Source: Mogibacterium sp. (lineage in GTDB: Bacteria; Bacillota; Clostridia; Peptostreptococcales; Anaerovoracaceae). Taken from it: 64,000 nt of DNA. The stretch lies in NCBI GenBank assembly GCA_017512365.1, contig JAFWGQ010000014.1, positions 221,634 through 285,633 of the forward strand, in the 5' to 3' direction. The stretch's first letter is position 1. Each line of letters starts with the position of its first letter. The position numbers and the translations under genes are program-made. Under the pieces are notes generated by a model. That model was not told the origin of the DNA, did no database searches, and saw only the letters and a list, made by a program, of their open reading frames with translations. Shown here piece after piece: positions 17,337-26,500 of the stretch.

Positions 17337-17927
17337 TTACTGTTCCGGAGCAGGTTCCTCAGGTACGGTTTCTGCAGGAGCCGGCATTTCATCACCGATC
17401 GGCACTCTTTCGGCCAGAGTCTTCATCTCCTGCCTGTTCTGATTGATCTTGGCGTTGATGCTTGCGAGCATCTGGTAGAAGTATTCGGACATAGGCTCGA
17501 TGTACGAGCTGCCTACGCTGTCGATATCCGACTGCATGTTGTACAGAAGCTTGTCGATGTACTCATACGATCTGTACTTCATGTAGTTCGCATGGTTCTC
17601 TGCCTCCCTGAGGATGGCGTCAGCTCTCTTCTGGGCATCCTTGTAGATATTGTTGTTGTTTACAAGATACTCGACCTGTTCCTTGGCCTCGTTGATCATC
17701 CTGTTGTATTCCTTCTTGGCGTCGCTGATGATGCGGTCTCTCTCCTGATCCAGCCATCTCGCCTGCTGTATGTCGCGCGGAAGATTGGCGCGGATGTCTT
17801 CGATGATCTTCTGAGCTACATCGAGATCGATGATGCCTTTCTCCGAAAACGGCATTTTGCTCGATGAAGTGATGAGATCCTCAAGCTCTTCGAGAAGAGA
17901 AATCAATTTGATGCTGTCGTCGTTCAT
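17337..17927 (-). CDS. coiled-coil protein, DivIVA/V-ATPase-subunit-H-like
   Basis: A 196-residue protein that I do not assign to a named family. It begins with an acidic helix, then a long charged coiled coil (about residues 60-125: ARWLDQERDRIISDAKKEY and EAKEQVEYLVNNNNIYKDA) like those labelled 'ATPase subunit' in Clostridia. It ends in a Pro/Glu tail (PAPAETVPEEPAPEQ) and has no membrane segment. AGGAGG lies upstream of the ATG. It sits between coaD and tmcAL, so a role in cell-envelope or division organisation is possible but unproven. Confidence 0.75.
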   Translation of the reverse strand: MNDDSIKLISLLEELEDLITSSSKMPFSEKGIIDLDVAQKIIEDIRANLPRDIQQARWLDQERDRIISDAKKEYNRMINEAKEQVEYLVNNNNIYKDAQKRADAILREAENHANYMKYRSYEYIDKLLYNMQSDIDSVGSSYIEPMSEYFYQMLASINAKINQNRQEMKTLAERVPIGDEMPAPAETVPEEPAPEQ

Positions 17928-17962
17928 TTATACTTCCTCCTGAAACAATGAGTTCTGGTTGT

Positions 17963-18451
17963 TTATCTTTCTTTGAGTTTGTCTCTGATCCTTGCGGCTG
18001 TGTACGGATGTATGAGTCCGCTTATATCGCCTCCGAGGGCCGCTACCTCCCTGACTATGCTCGAACTGATGAATGAACACTTGGGATCCGTCATCAGGAA
18101 CACCGTCTCGGTGCCTTCCGTATAAAGAAGAGCGTTCATCTGGGCCATCTGGAACTCGTTCAGAAAGTCCGCAGTATCTCTGAGACCTCTTACCACGGCC
18201 GCAAAGCCGTTTTCGTTCACATAATCTGCAAGGAGCCCGCTGAAGCTGTCTATGCGCACATTTGGGATGTGCCCTGTGACTTCACCCGCTATCTCAACTC
18301 TTTCATCAACGGTGAAAAACCCTGTTTTCTGAGGATTTACCACCACCGCAACGGTAAGTGAATCATACATCGCCGCGGCTCTTTCTATGATATTGAGATG
18401 TCCGTTCGTCAACGGATCGAACGAACCGGCAAAAAGGGCTTTTCTTTCCAT
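17963..18451 (-). CDS. coaD: phosphopantetheine adenylyltransferase
   Basis: A 162-residue enzyme of coenzyme A synthesis, transferring AMP to 4'-phosphopantetheine. It shows the nucleotidyltransferase motif AGSFDPLTNGHLNIIERA at the N-terminus, VRGLRDTADFLNEFQMAQMN, and the C-terminal FISSSIVREVA. GAGGAAG lies upstream of the start. The order rsmD-coaD is conserved. Confidence 0.98.
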   Translation of the reverse strand: MERKALFAGSFDPLTNGHLNIIERAAAMYDSLTVAVVVNPQKTGFFTVDERVEIAGEVTGHIPNVRIDSFSGLLADYVNENGFAAVVRGLRDTADFLNEFQMAQMNALLYTEGTETVFLMTDPKCSFISSSIVREVAALGGDISGLIHPYTAARIRDKLKER

Positions 18452-18499
18452 ATGTGAACTTCCTCGCTTTGTGTAAATATTAGCAAAACGAAATATCTT

Positions 18500-19051
18500 T
18501 TACAACATGTAAACATCCACGCCTATGCTGCCGTAGCGCTTTTCTCTGAAGCGTCTGAGCTCACCGTAGGTTTCTGATAATTTGTTATCGTATAGATGCT
18601 CAGCGACCACTATGCTTCCCTCGTCGAGCAGACCGTATTCCTGCAGCATGAACATCGCTGTTTCATAATATGAAGTTTCGCCGTACGGAGGATCCATGAT
18701 GACAACGTCGATCTTTACGCCTTCTGATGAGCCCGCGATGTCTGCGATGGCCGCCCTGTAGTCCCTGCCTATGATCACAGCTTCAGGGCCCGCTTCGCAG
18801 TGTGCGATATTGGCCGCAAGTATCTTCTGATTCGCCCTGTTCGCCTCGCAGAACCAGCAGCGATGAGCGCCCCTTGAAAGCGCCTCAAGGCCCATGGCCC
18901 CGCTGCCCGCGAACAGATCGAGGACAGCCGCATCTGGCAGCCACGGCTGTATCATGCTGAATACGGCTTCGCGCACCTTTTCGGTCGTAGGCCTGATTCC
19001 GTGCGGTATTTCGAGTTTTCTGTACTTGTACTTTCCTGATGTTATCTTCAT
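18500..19051 (-). CDS. rsmD: 16S rRNA (guanine966-N2)-methyltransferase
   Basis: A 183-residue SAM-dependent methyltransferase: MKITSGKYKYRKLEIP at the start, the RPTTEKVREAVFSMI signature, SAM loop VLDLFAGSGAMGLEALSRGA, and catalytic VIMDPPYGE. It lies 10 nt after recG with only a weak AAGAAG ribosome site, so coupling to recG is likely. Confidence 0.97.
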   Translation of the reverse strand: MKITSGKYKYRKLEIPHGIRPTTEKVREAVFSMIQPWLPDAAVLDLFAGSGAMGLEALSRGAHRCWFCEANRANQKILAANIAHCEAGPEAVIIGRDYRAAIADIAGSSEGVKIDVVIMDPPYGETSYYETAMFMLQEYGLLDEGSIVVAEHLYDNKLSETYGELRRFREKRYGSIGVDVYML

Positions 19052-19061
19052 ATCTTCTTAT

Positions 19062-21107
19062 TCAAATGATATTTGAGTTGTCCGAGGCCGAATCACGGAC
19101 CATGCGCTCATACGCGTGAGCTGTGTCCGTGCCGCCCGGATCCCTGATTATCCTGTCAGCGTCTTCAGTCGCGGCCTCGAGTATGTCCGTATAGCGCGAA
19201 AGCGCCAGAACATCAGAGTTGTAATTGCCCGACTGCATCGTTCCCATGAGGTCGCCGGGGCCTCTCAGTTCATAATCGGCCTCGCTTATCTCAAAACCGT
19301 CGCTGATCTCGGTCATGACTTTCGCCCTGGCAGAGGCTGTCTCCGATCTGCTGTAATTGATGAGCCAGCAGAATGACTGTCTTTCGCTTCTTCCGACACG
19401 GCCTCTCAGCTGGTGGAGCTGGGCAAGACCGAAGCGCTCTGAATTCTCGATGATTATCATCGTCGCTTCCGGCACGTCAATCCCCACCTCGATGACTATT
19501 GTCGAAACGAGTATCTGCACGCGGCCGGCCGCAAAATCAGTCATGACTGCGGCTTTCTCGTCTCCCGAGAGCCTGCCGTGCAGCAGTGCGGCCTCATGCG
19601 ACGGATATCTCTTCCTTATCTCCCCGAACAGCTTCTCGACGGAGTTCATATCCTCATCGTCAGCGTCTATGCTCGGGGCTATGACATAAACGCGGTTGCC
19701 CTTTTCGAGCTCCTTTGCGGCATCCACATAGGCCCTCTCGCGTCCCTCGGGACCGGCCGCGCGCGTTATGACAGGCCTCCTCCCTGCAGGCATCGAGCGA
19801 ATGATGCTGAAATCCATGTCGCCGAATACCGTGGCGGCAAGTGTGCGTGGTATTGGAGTCGCACTCATGACGCATACGTTGACGCTTTTTCCCTTGCCCG
19901 CGAGCGTCTTTCTCTGCGCCACGCCGAACCTGTGCTGCTCGTCTGTTATGACGAGCGCCAGATCGGAAAAGAGCACATCCTTCTGTATGATCGCATGAGT
20001 GCCTGTCAGGACATCTATTTCTCCGGAGGCTATGCCGTCGATCACAGCTCTTCTCTCTGAGGCTTTCATCCCGCTCACAAGCAGTGCGCATCTGATCCCG
20101 AGAGGCTCAAGATCGCCGCTTATCTTTTTGTGATGCTGCCTCGCGAGTATCTCGGTCGGAGCCATCATGGCCGACTGCATTCCCGCGCGTGCGCATCTGT
20201 ACATGGCGGCTTCAGCGACAACGGTCTTGCCGCAGCCTACGTCTCCCTGCACAAGACGGTTCATCGGACGCATGCTGCCAAGGTCATCCATTATCTCATC
20301 GACGCATTTCCTCTGTCCGTCTGTCAGCTCGAAGGGAAGAGAACCGAGGAACCCGTCGAGAGGGACTTCCGGGACCGAAGCGTCACGCGCGCCCTCCTCT
20401 ATCAATACGCGGTTCATCCTTACCGTCAGCTGATACATCAGCAGTTTGTCGTATATCAGCCTGTATCTGGCAGCTTTATAGTGCTTTTCGGACTCGGGGA
20501 AATGGATATTGCGGTAAGCGAATCCAAGACCGGCAAGCTTTCTTTCCTTTACTATTTCCTCCCCCAGCCAGTCTTCCCCGAGGTCGGTCTGATCGAGCGC
20601 CGCGCTGATCCACTTGCGCAGATTTATGTCAGTAAGACCGGCGCTGTGCCGGTAGACAGGAATGATGCCTCTGATGTCGCGCTCTCCTCCGGCTTTGCTC
20701 ATCTCAGGATTGGTCCATACCCTTGCGCCGTTCCTTATCCTCATTCTGCCGAAGAGTATATAGTCCTCTCCGACGCTCAGGGACTTCTTCAGATACGGCA
20801 TATTAAAAAAGACTGCATGATAAATGCAGCTTGAGTCTCTGAGTGTGCATTCGACCATGGAGCGTCTGCCGGAAAGCGGCCTGAGTGTCACCTTTATGAG
20901 CCTGCCGCTGACGAGGCTGTCCTTTTCGGTGCCGGCGTCCATTGCGCTGACGACCCTGCGTCTGTCCCTGTACTTTACGGGATAATAATCGAGCAGGTCC
21001 TGAACGGAAGTTATGCCTGCCGCTTCGAGCTGGTCCTTCTTCTTTGCACCGATCCCCCTGATGAGGCTTATATCGTCTTCCGGATACAGTACAGGCAGAT
21101 CAGGCAT
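19062..21107 (-). CDS. recG: ATP-dependent DNA helicase RecG
   Basis: A 681-residue replication-fork-remodelling helicase. It has an N-terminal wedge/OB domain (DRRRVVSAMDAG, LVSGRLIKVTLRPL), helicase domain 1 with Walker A GDVGCGKTVVAEAA and box II ITDEQHRFG, helicase domain 2 (IVIEVGIDVPEATMIIIENS, QLRGRVGRS) and a C-terminal motif, SDGFEISEADYELRGPG. Its start overlaps the upstream Asp23-like gene by 8 nt. Confidence 0.98.
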   Translation of the reverse strand: MPDLPVLYPEDDISLIRGIGAKKKDQLEAAGITSVQDLLDYYPVKYRDRRRVVSAMDAGTEKDSLVSGRLIKVTLRPLSGRRSMVECTLRDSSCIYHAVFFNMPYLKKSLSVGEDYILFGRMRIRNGARVWTNPEMSKAGGERDIRGIIPVYRHSAGLTDINLRKWISAALDQTDLGEDWLGEEIVKERKLAGLGFAYRNIHFPESEKHYKAARYRLIYDKLLMYQLTVRMNRVLIEEGARDASVPEVPLDGFLGSLPFELTDGQRKCVDEIMDDLGSMRPMNRLVQGDVGCGKTVVAEAAMYRCARAGMQSAMMAPTEILARQHHKKISGDLEPLGIRCALLVSGMKASERRAVIDGIASGEIDVLTGTHAIIQKDVLFSDLALVITDEQHRFGVAQRKTLAGKGKSVNVCVMSATPIPRTLAATVFGDMDFSIIRSMPAGRRPVITRAAGPEGRERAYVDAAKELEKGNRVYVIAPSIDADDEDMNSVEKLFGEIRKRYPSHEAALLHGRLSGDEKAAVMTDFAAGRVQILVSTIVIEVGIDVPEATMIIIENSERFGLAQLHQLRGRVGRSERQSFCWLINYSRSETASARAKVMTEISDGFEISEADYELRGPGDLMGTMQSGNYNSDVLALSRYTDILEAATEDADRIIRDPGGTDTAHAYERMVRDSASDNSNII

Positions 21108-21501
21108 TGTTCCTCACCACATCTATGCTGCGCTTTTCGATCTCGTCCGACATGATGCCTCTGACCTTGAACTTTATGATCTCCGGCCTGTCGAGTCTGA
21201 GCATGTCAAAATCCTGTTCGATCCTTTCGAATACATCTCCGGCTGCGGCGGGTATGCTGGTTCCGGCGTAAAGTATCACATATATCTTTACTGTGACGCG
21301 CCCCTTCTTGTCCGAGACATCCACCGCGTCGTAGTAGTCCGGATCGATCAGGGGAGTCGGCTTCTCCTTGATCAGCTTGCCTTTTTTGTTGCACAGCAGA
21401 AGAACGTCAGACATGCCGAGCAGGTCTTCAATGATCATGCGCTCTATAACGCCCTTATTCACGGCTACAGCGCCGAAATCGTTCCTTACTATTACAGACA
21501 T
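21100..21501 (-). CDS. Asp23/Gls24 (YloU-like) family protein
   Basis: A 133-residue protein of the Asp23/Gls24 family: VRNDFGAVAVNKGVIERMI at the start, a central VTVKIYVILYAGTSIPAAAGDVFERI strand-helix unit and IIKFKVRGIMSD at the end. In Bacillota the usual order is rpmB-yloU-yloV(fakA)-recG; here recG overlaps this gene by 8 nt, so yloV is missing at this place. The ATG at 21501 has only TTTTAGGG in front, soon after the rpmB terminator. Confidence 0.85.
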   Translation of the reverse strand: MSVIVRNDFGAVAVNKGVIERMIIEDLLGMSDVLLLCNKKGKLIKEKPTPLIDPDYYDAVDVSDKKGRVTVKIYVILYAGTSIPAAAGDVFERIEQDFDMLRLDRPEIIKFKVRGIMSDEIEKRSIDVVRNNA

Positions 21502-21510
21502 CCCTAAAAC

Positions 21511-21537
21511 AAAAAGTCTTAAGCTTTCGCTTATGAC
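21511..21537 (-). terminator. terminator of rpmB
   Basis: In the transcript TAAGC pairs with GCTTA around a GAAA tetraloop (outer GTC/GAC) and is followed by five U, only a few nt before the Asp23-like start. Confidence 0.7.
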
Positions 21538-21555
21538 CTGCGGTTGCTATGCTTA

Positions 21556-21747
21556 TCAGACGGCACGGTTTACCTTGCCCGATCTGAGGCAGCTTGTGCA
21601 CACGGAAGCTTTTCTGACTCTGCCGTTATCGTTGATCCTTACGGTCTGGATATTGGCGTTCCATTTTCTTTTTGTATGGATATTGGAGTGAGAAACAGCG
21701 TTTCCCGATGTCTGACCCTTGCCGCATACTTCGCATTTTCTGGACAT
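21556..21747 (-). CDS. rpmB: 50S ribosomal protein L28
   Basis: A 63-residue zinc-type L28: MSRKCEVCGKGQTSGNAVSH, then KRKWNANIQTVRI and the second pair CTSC near the end, giving two CxxC motifs. The ATG at 21747 has GGAGGTG upstream; the frame extension starting with GTG overlaps this site. It has its own promoter and terminator. Confidence 0.98.
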   Translation of the reverse strand: MSRKCEVCGKGQTSGNAVSHSNIHTKRKWNANIQTVRINDNGRVRKASVCTSCLRSGKVNRAV

Positions 21748-21802
21748 TTGCCGCACCTCCTTTTTAGTATCGTTATCATCGCGCGCTTTTGCACGCCCGA
21801 TT

Positions 21803-21831
21803 ATTATACACAGTCGTTTTCCTTATTGCAA
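21803..21831 (-). promoter_or_regulatory. promoter of rpmB
   Basis: Minus-strand TTGCAA (21826-21831), 17-nt spacer, TATAAT (21803-21808) preceded by TGTG. Confidence 0.75.
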
Positions 21832-21891
21832 GGACTTTTTTTGCCTTTTCTCATGCTCTGTTTTCAATGCTTTGCCGATATCCGAATACTC

Positions 21892-21920
21892 TTCAAAATG
21901 GAGCCTTTTAAGAGTATAAT
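21892..21920 (+). promoter_or_regulatory. promoter of the M20-like/PBP unit
   Basis: TTCAAA (21892-21897), 17-nt spacer, TATAAT (21915-21920). It is divergent from the rpmB promoter and gives a leader of about 65 nt before the ATG at 21991. Confidence 0.55.
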
Positions 21921-21990
21921 ATTAAATGTATATATATGCGCAGCAGGAACATTTCATCACCCTGTGCGCGAACTGAAGGATTTGGATCAA

Positions 21991-23469
21991 ATGGGTAAAC
22001 TTCTTAAGAACAACAAATTCCGGATCATACTTGTCATCGTCATCGCTGCAGTTGCGGCCGGAGTATCGATCCGCATGTCACAGAACACCAGGCTTCTCGA
22101 CAAGGCCGCGTACAGGGAATTCAAGGACGCGGTCAACGAGGTCGCCGATTCCGAAGCCGGAGGCTTCGAGGATCAGGAGGCTCTCCGCACATTCATAAAG
22201 ACCTGGTTCGACAACTACGGTCTCAGGTATGAAGAGGACAAATACGGCAACATAATCTTCGACAAGGCTCCTGTCAAGCGCAAGAAAAACGTCACCCCTA
22301 CCCTGGTCTGCGTAAGCATGAACTACGAGACCGCCTGCGACAATGCCCAGCTGCTTGCTTCAGCAGCAGCCATAGCTCTGACCGGCATAGAGTCAGGCCG
22401 GCAGACTGTTATTTTCGTTAATGACGAGCAGAACCTTGGCAAAGGCTACAAAGGCCTCACAGATGATTATGTGACTTCCAGATCAAAGGTCATCTACATG
22501 GACAAGGGCTCGACGCTTTACCTCTCCACCGCTTCTTTTGAGAAGGTGTTCTCGCACTTCTCTCTTGATGCTGAACGTGAGGAGAATGTCTGCGACACTG
22601 CCGTCAAAGTGAAGATCAAAGGTGTGCCGTCAGCTGTAGTCACTACGAATGTCAGCAAACAGCCTGACCCCGTATCCGCTTTCTCAGGCATGCTGTCTCG
22701 TCTCAAGGGCAAGTCGGCGATATACCGCGTCGCTGATGTCAGTGTGGAAAGCAACGGAGACATGTATCCTGTAGGGATAGAAGCGACCATAACGCTGAAT
22801 TCCTACGCCGCCGGATCCTTCACTTCCTATCTCGACAAGAGGATCAAGGCATGGGAAAAAGCATACGGCAAGGACAACGAGGATCTCGAGTTCTCGTACA
22901 AAGTCATCGATGATCCGGAAGCCCTCCCGGAGACTACCTATACGGCGGAGACCACGGACAGGCTTGCCGGCATACTTTATACAGTCAAGAGCGATACATA
23001 CAGATACGGCGAGAACGACGTCATCCCCGAAAACAAGAAGGTCGGCGACATCAACGGCATCAACGCCCTTATCGGTCTTGAAGCCGGCGAGGACAAGATC
23101 AGTATCAGGGTAATGACTCAGGGTGCCGACGACATGTTCACCAACCGCATACTTTACGACAACAAGGCTGCAGCCGAGCTTTATCAGTGCAAATACATTC
23201 AGGATGACAAGATCGACGCTTTCGTCAATACGAAGGATTCACTCTCGCTCACGTTCAAGAAGACGTATGACAAGGTGAACGACACTTCTTCGGCAGGATC
23301 AGAGCTCAGAATGGATACGGACAATTTCTTTACGCCGTGCTCATATCTGCAGTCGATCAACGGCGAGGCAGACATCATCCACCTCAGGATGGACAGCACC
23401 AACGCTTCCAACCTTGCGAACACCGTGCTCTGCTATATTAAGACCAAGGGAAACACCTCTTTCTTCTGA
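21991..23469 (+). CDS. membrane-anchored M20-peptidase-like protein, probably not a metalloenzyme
   Basis: A 492-residue protein starting MGKLLKNNKFRI with one transmembrane helix (about residues 10-28) and the rest predicted outside. The sequence resembles the M20/PepD peptidase fold: LRTFIKTWFDNYGLRYEEDK then YGNIIFDK corresponds to the usual 'GL...D..GN' start. Where M20 enzymes carry the metal ligands H-x-D, this protein has LVCVSMNYETACDNAQLL, with no His-Asp pair. It is followed 47 nt later by a class A PBP on the same transcript, so a non-catalytic cell-wall role is plausible. The ATG at 21991 has AAGGA upstream; the open frame extends further upstream without support. Confidence 0.65.
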   Translation: MGKLLKNNKFRIILVIVIAAVAAGVSIRMSQNTRLLDKAAYREFKDAVNEVADSEAGGFEDQEALRTFIKTWFDNYGLRYEEDKYGNIIFDKAPVKRKKNVTPTLVCVSMNYETACDNAQLLASAAAIALTGIESGRQTVIFVNDEQNLGKGYKGLTDDYVTSRSKVIYMDKGSTLYLSTASFEKVFSHFSLDAEREENVCDTAVKVKIKGVPSAVVTTNVSKQPDPVSAFSGMLSRLKGKSAIYRVADVSVESNGDMYPVGIEATITLNSYAAGSFTSYLDKRIKAWEKAYGKDNEDLEFSYKVIDDPEALPETTYTAETTDRLAGILYTVKSDTYRYGENDVIPENKKVGDINGINALIGLEAGEDKISIRVMTQGADDMFTNRILYDNKAAAELYQCKYIQDDKIDAFVNTKDSLSLTFKKTYDKVNDTSSAGSELRMDTDNFFTPCSYLQSINGEADIIHLRMDSTNASNLANTVLCYIKTKGNTSFF

Positions 23470-23516
23470 ATATGATATAACTCGAATTCAACAGTTTGAC
23501 TGATCGGAGGATCAAG

Positions 23517-26500
23517 ATGAGATCGGACAAAGACAAAAGGACTGAAACTGAAAAAGAAATCGATGATTTCCTTTCAAAGTTCGAAAGCCCTGCTGACAAA
23601 ACATCTGCTGATTTCAGCAAATATCTTGAACCGGAAGAGACCGGCGAACCGAAAGAGAACGTCGCTCCGGAAGAGACTGTCGGTCCGGAAGAGACCGGCG
23701 TTCCCGAAGCGCCGTCGTTCGTATGGAAAGATGTGGCACCCGACGACGCTCTTGATGAGTTTTTTGCATCCGGTAAAAGATCCGAAGGCTCCGGTTCCGG
23801 GCCCGAGGTAATGAATGACGCTGACGAAAAGCAGGAAGCAGAAGAAAGGCCGGTAGAAGCGTCAGAAGAAAAGCCTAAAAAAACGTCGGAAGAAACGCCG
23901 GAAGAAAAATCCGAAGAGCCTGAGTCAAAAGAAACGCCTGCGCCGAAAATCAAAGTAGACAGAAAAAAGCGCAGAAAAAAGTATCATAAAAAGACATCCC
24001 CTGCCGCAGAGCCTGAAGTCAAAAATGAGGTCGAAAACGGACCGGAAGCAAAAGAAGCTGAGCCTGCAGCAGTCGTAACCGAATCTGAAGCAACAGAAGC
24101 TCCGAAGGATAACATAAAGGAAGAAGTAAAGAAAGAACCTGCCGCATACTATAAATCAGAAAGAAAAAAGCGCAGGAATAAGGATTACAGGAACATCTCA
24201 TCTGTCAGTACATCAGAAGTCGAAGATGCAGATGCTGCCGGATCAGATATAGAGGACGTCGTAAGCGCCGCCCTGGTTCCGGGGGCCGGTGCTGAAATGT
24301 CCGGAAACAAGGCCGGCAGAAAGAAAAAGAGATCGCGCAGCAAAAAAGAAAATGCCCCGCGCGAGGTCATCAGGGATACAGGCAGTTCGGAAAAGGACGC
24401 GATCAAGGAAGAAGACGGGGATCTGAAGGATGACAGCAGCAGTACAGCTGAGGGTGAAGTCAAAAAGGACAGTTCCGTAACCAGATTCAAAAGAAAAAAG
24501 ATCGACGTCAAAAGACCGGGCAAGAAGATCAAGCAGAGCGTCATCTTCAGAAAGACGTCCGCTATTGCCCGAAAGATCAAAAAACGCAAGGGAGACCGTA
24601 CTCTCGGCGAGTTTCTTTTCCTCAAGCCTAATCCTGACTACGATCCTTCCAAGGGCGAAAAATACGAAAAAGACGGAAGGACTGTAAAAAACAAAAAGTA
24701 CAGGCTCAGCTTCCTCAAGGTGCTCGGCAATCTTGCTGCAGTGTTCATGGTCTTCGTGCTTGCCGGCATGATTTACGCGATCGCCTGCATCGCTTCCGCG
24801 CCTAAGTACGATTACAAGGATATTTATGCTGTGGTGGATACCGCGTCCGTGGTATATGACGATCACGGTGAACCTATCGACAATGTCTTCTATACCGAAA
24901 ACCGAAAGGTCATAGGCTATAAGGATATGCCTGAAGATCTGGTCAATTCCTTCATAGCCATTGAAGACAAGACCTTCTGGAAGCACCACGGCTTCAACTG
25001 GACCAGAATGATAGGAGCCATAATTTCTTCTCTGACCGGCCACGGACAGATAAGCGGCACCAGTACCATAACCCAGCAGCTCGCCCGCAACGTCTATCTT
25101 GCGGATACCAAGAGCGTACGAAGCATAAAGCGCAAGCTGCTTGAGATGTATTACGCGGGCCGTCTGGAACACAACCTGAGCAAGGAACAGATCGTCGAGG
25201 CATATCTCAATACGATCTACCTCGGCCACGGATGTTACGGTGTAAACGCCGCTGCCAGAACTTATTTTTCCAAGGATGTAAAGGATCTGGATCTTATCGA
25301 GTGCGCAGCGCTTGCTGCACTGCCTCAGTCGCCTGACACCTATGCCCTGCTGAAGCTGCAGAGCGAGGCCCAGGATGCCGTTGATCCTAAGGTCATCGCG
25401 ACGGAGCCTGACACGATAGTCACTAACGATGTCTCCAAAGGCAGGCGGCAGCTGACACTTGATCTCATGCTTGAACAGGGAATGATCTCTCAGGCAGACC
25501 ACGACAAGATATATGATCTAAGCCTCAACGACTTCATAGATCCGACGATCAGCAATACGGGAAGCGCCTATTCGTATTTCCATGAATATCTGGTCGACAC
25601 CATCATAAACGATCTCGTTGAGCAGCACGGAATGACATATGAGAATGCCGAGCGCACAGTGTATACCAGAGGCCTTCAGATCTATTCGACCCTCGACAGC
25701 ACAGCGCAGAAGGTCATCGTCGATGAATTCCAGGATGACAGCAACTTCCCTTACGTTGATCCGCCTCGCGATGAAGACGGCAACATGCTCAACAGCGAGG
25801 GCGAAGTCGCCATGTATGACTACAACAACGACTTTGACGAGGATGGAAACTTCAGACTCAGCGGAGAGAACGGCGATGTCAGTGTCAACGGTGACGGCAG
25901 CGTGACCATAAACAAGGGCAAGAAGCTGCACATTTATGAGACAGAGACCAACGACGGTACGGATTACAGTATAGAGTTCAGGAGTTATTACCTCTACGAT
26001 GATGAGGATGTCCTCTATTCGATCTCCGGTGGTTATGTGAATATCCCTATGGGATACAAGTCGCTTGATTCGGGCGGCAATGTCGTTGTATCCGCTGACT
26101 ACTTCAGCGATCCTGCATACAGCGGAAATGTTCAGATAGACGGCGGTGACGTGATATTCAAACCGGGCAGCTACAGCCTGTCTACCAAATCGCGTCAGCC
26201 TCAGGCCGCCATGACGATCGTAGGCGTCGGCACCGGCGAGGTAAAAGCCATGGTCGGAGGACGTACATCCGGCGGACAGAAGCTTCTCAACAGATCACTC
26301 AACCCTCGTCAGCCGGGCTCTTCCATCAAGCCTCTTGCCGTTTACGGCGCGGCTCTCCAGAAGAGCTTCGAGCTGCAGAAGGACGGAAAGAAATGGAAAT
26401 TCACGGACTTCGGCATCGATGAACAAGGTACCAAAGGCTGGGGCGACTATCTCACCTGCCACTCTTCCGTTGAGGATGAAAGATGCAAGATAGAAGGAAG

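Noticed and set aside
21544-21990. N-terminal extension of the M20-like gene on the plus strand
   Set aside because: It would cover rpmB and its promoter in antisense; the membrane anchor and ribosome site support the ATG at 21991.
24243-25502. 419-codon minus-strand open frame
   Set aside because: Lies antisense over the glycosyltransferase part of the PBP gene, whose motifs are unambiguous.
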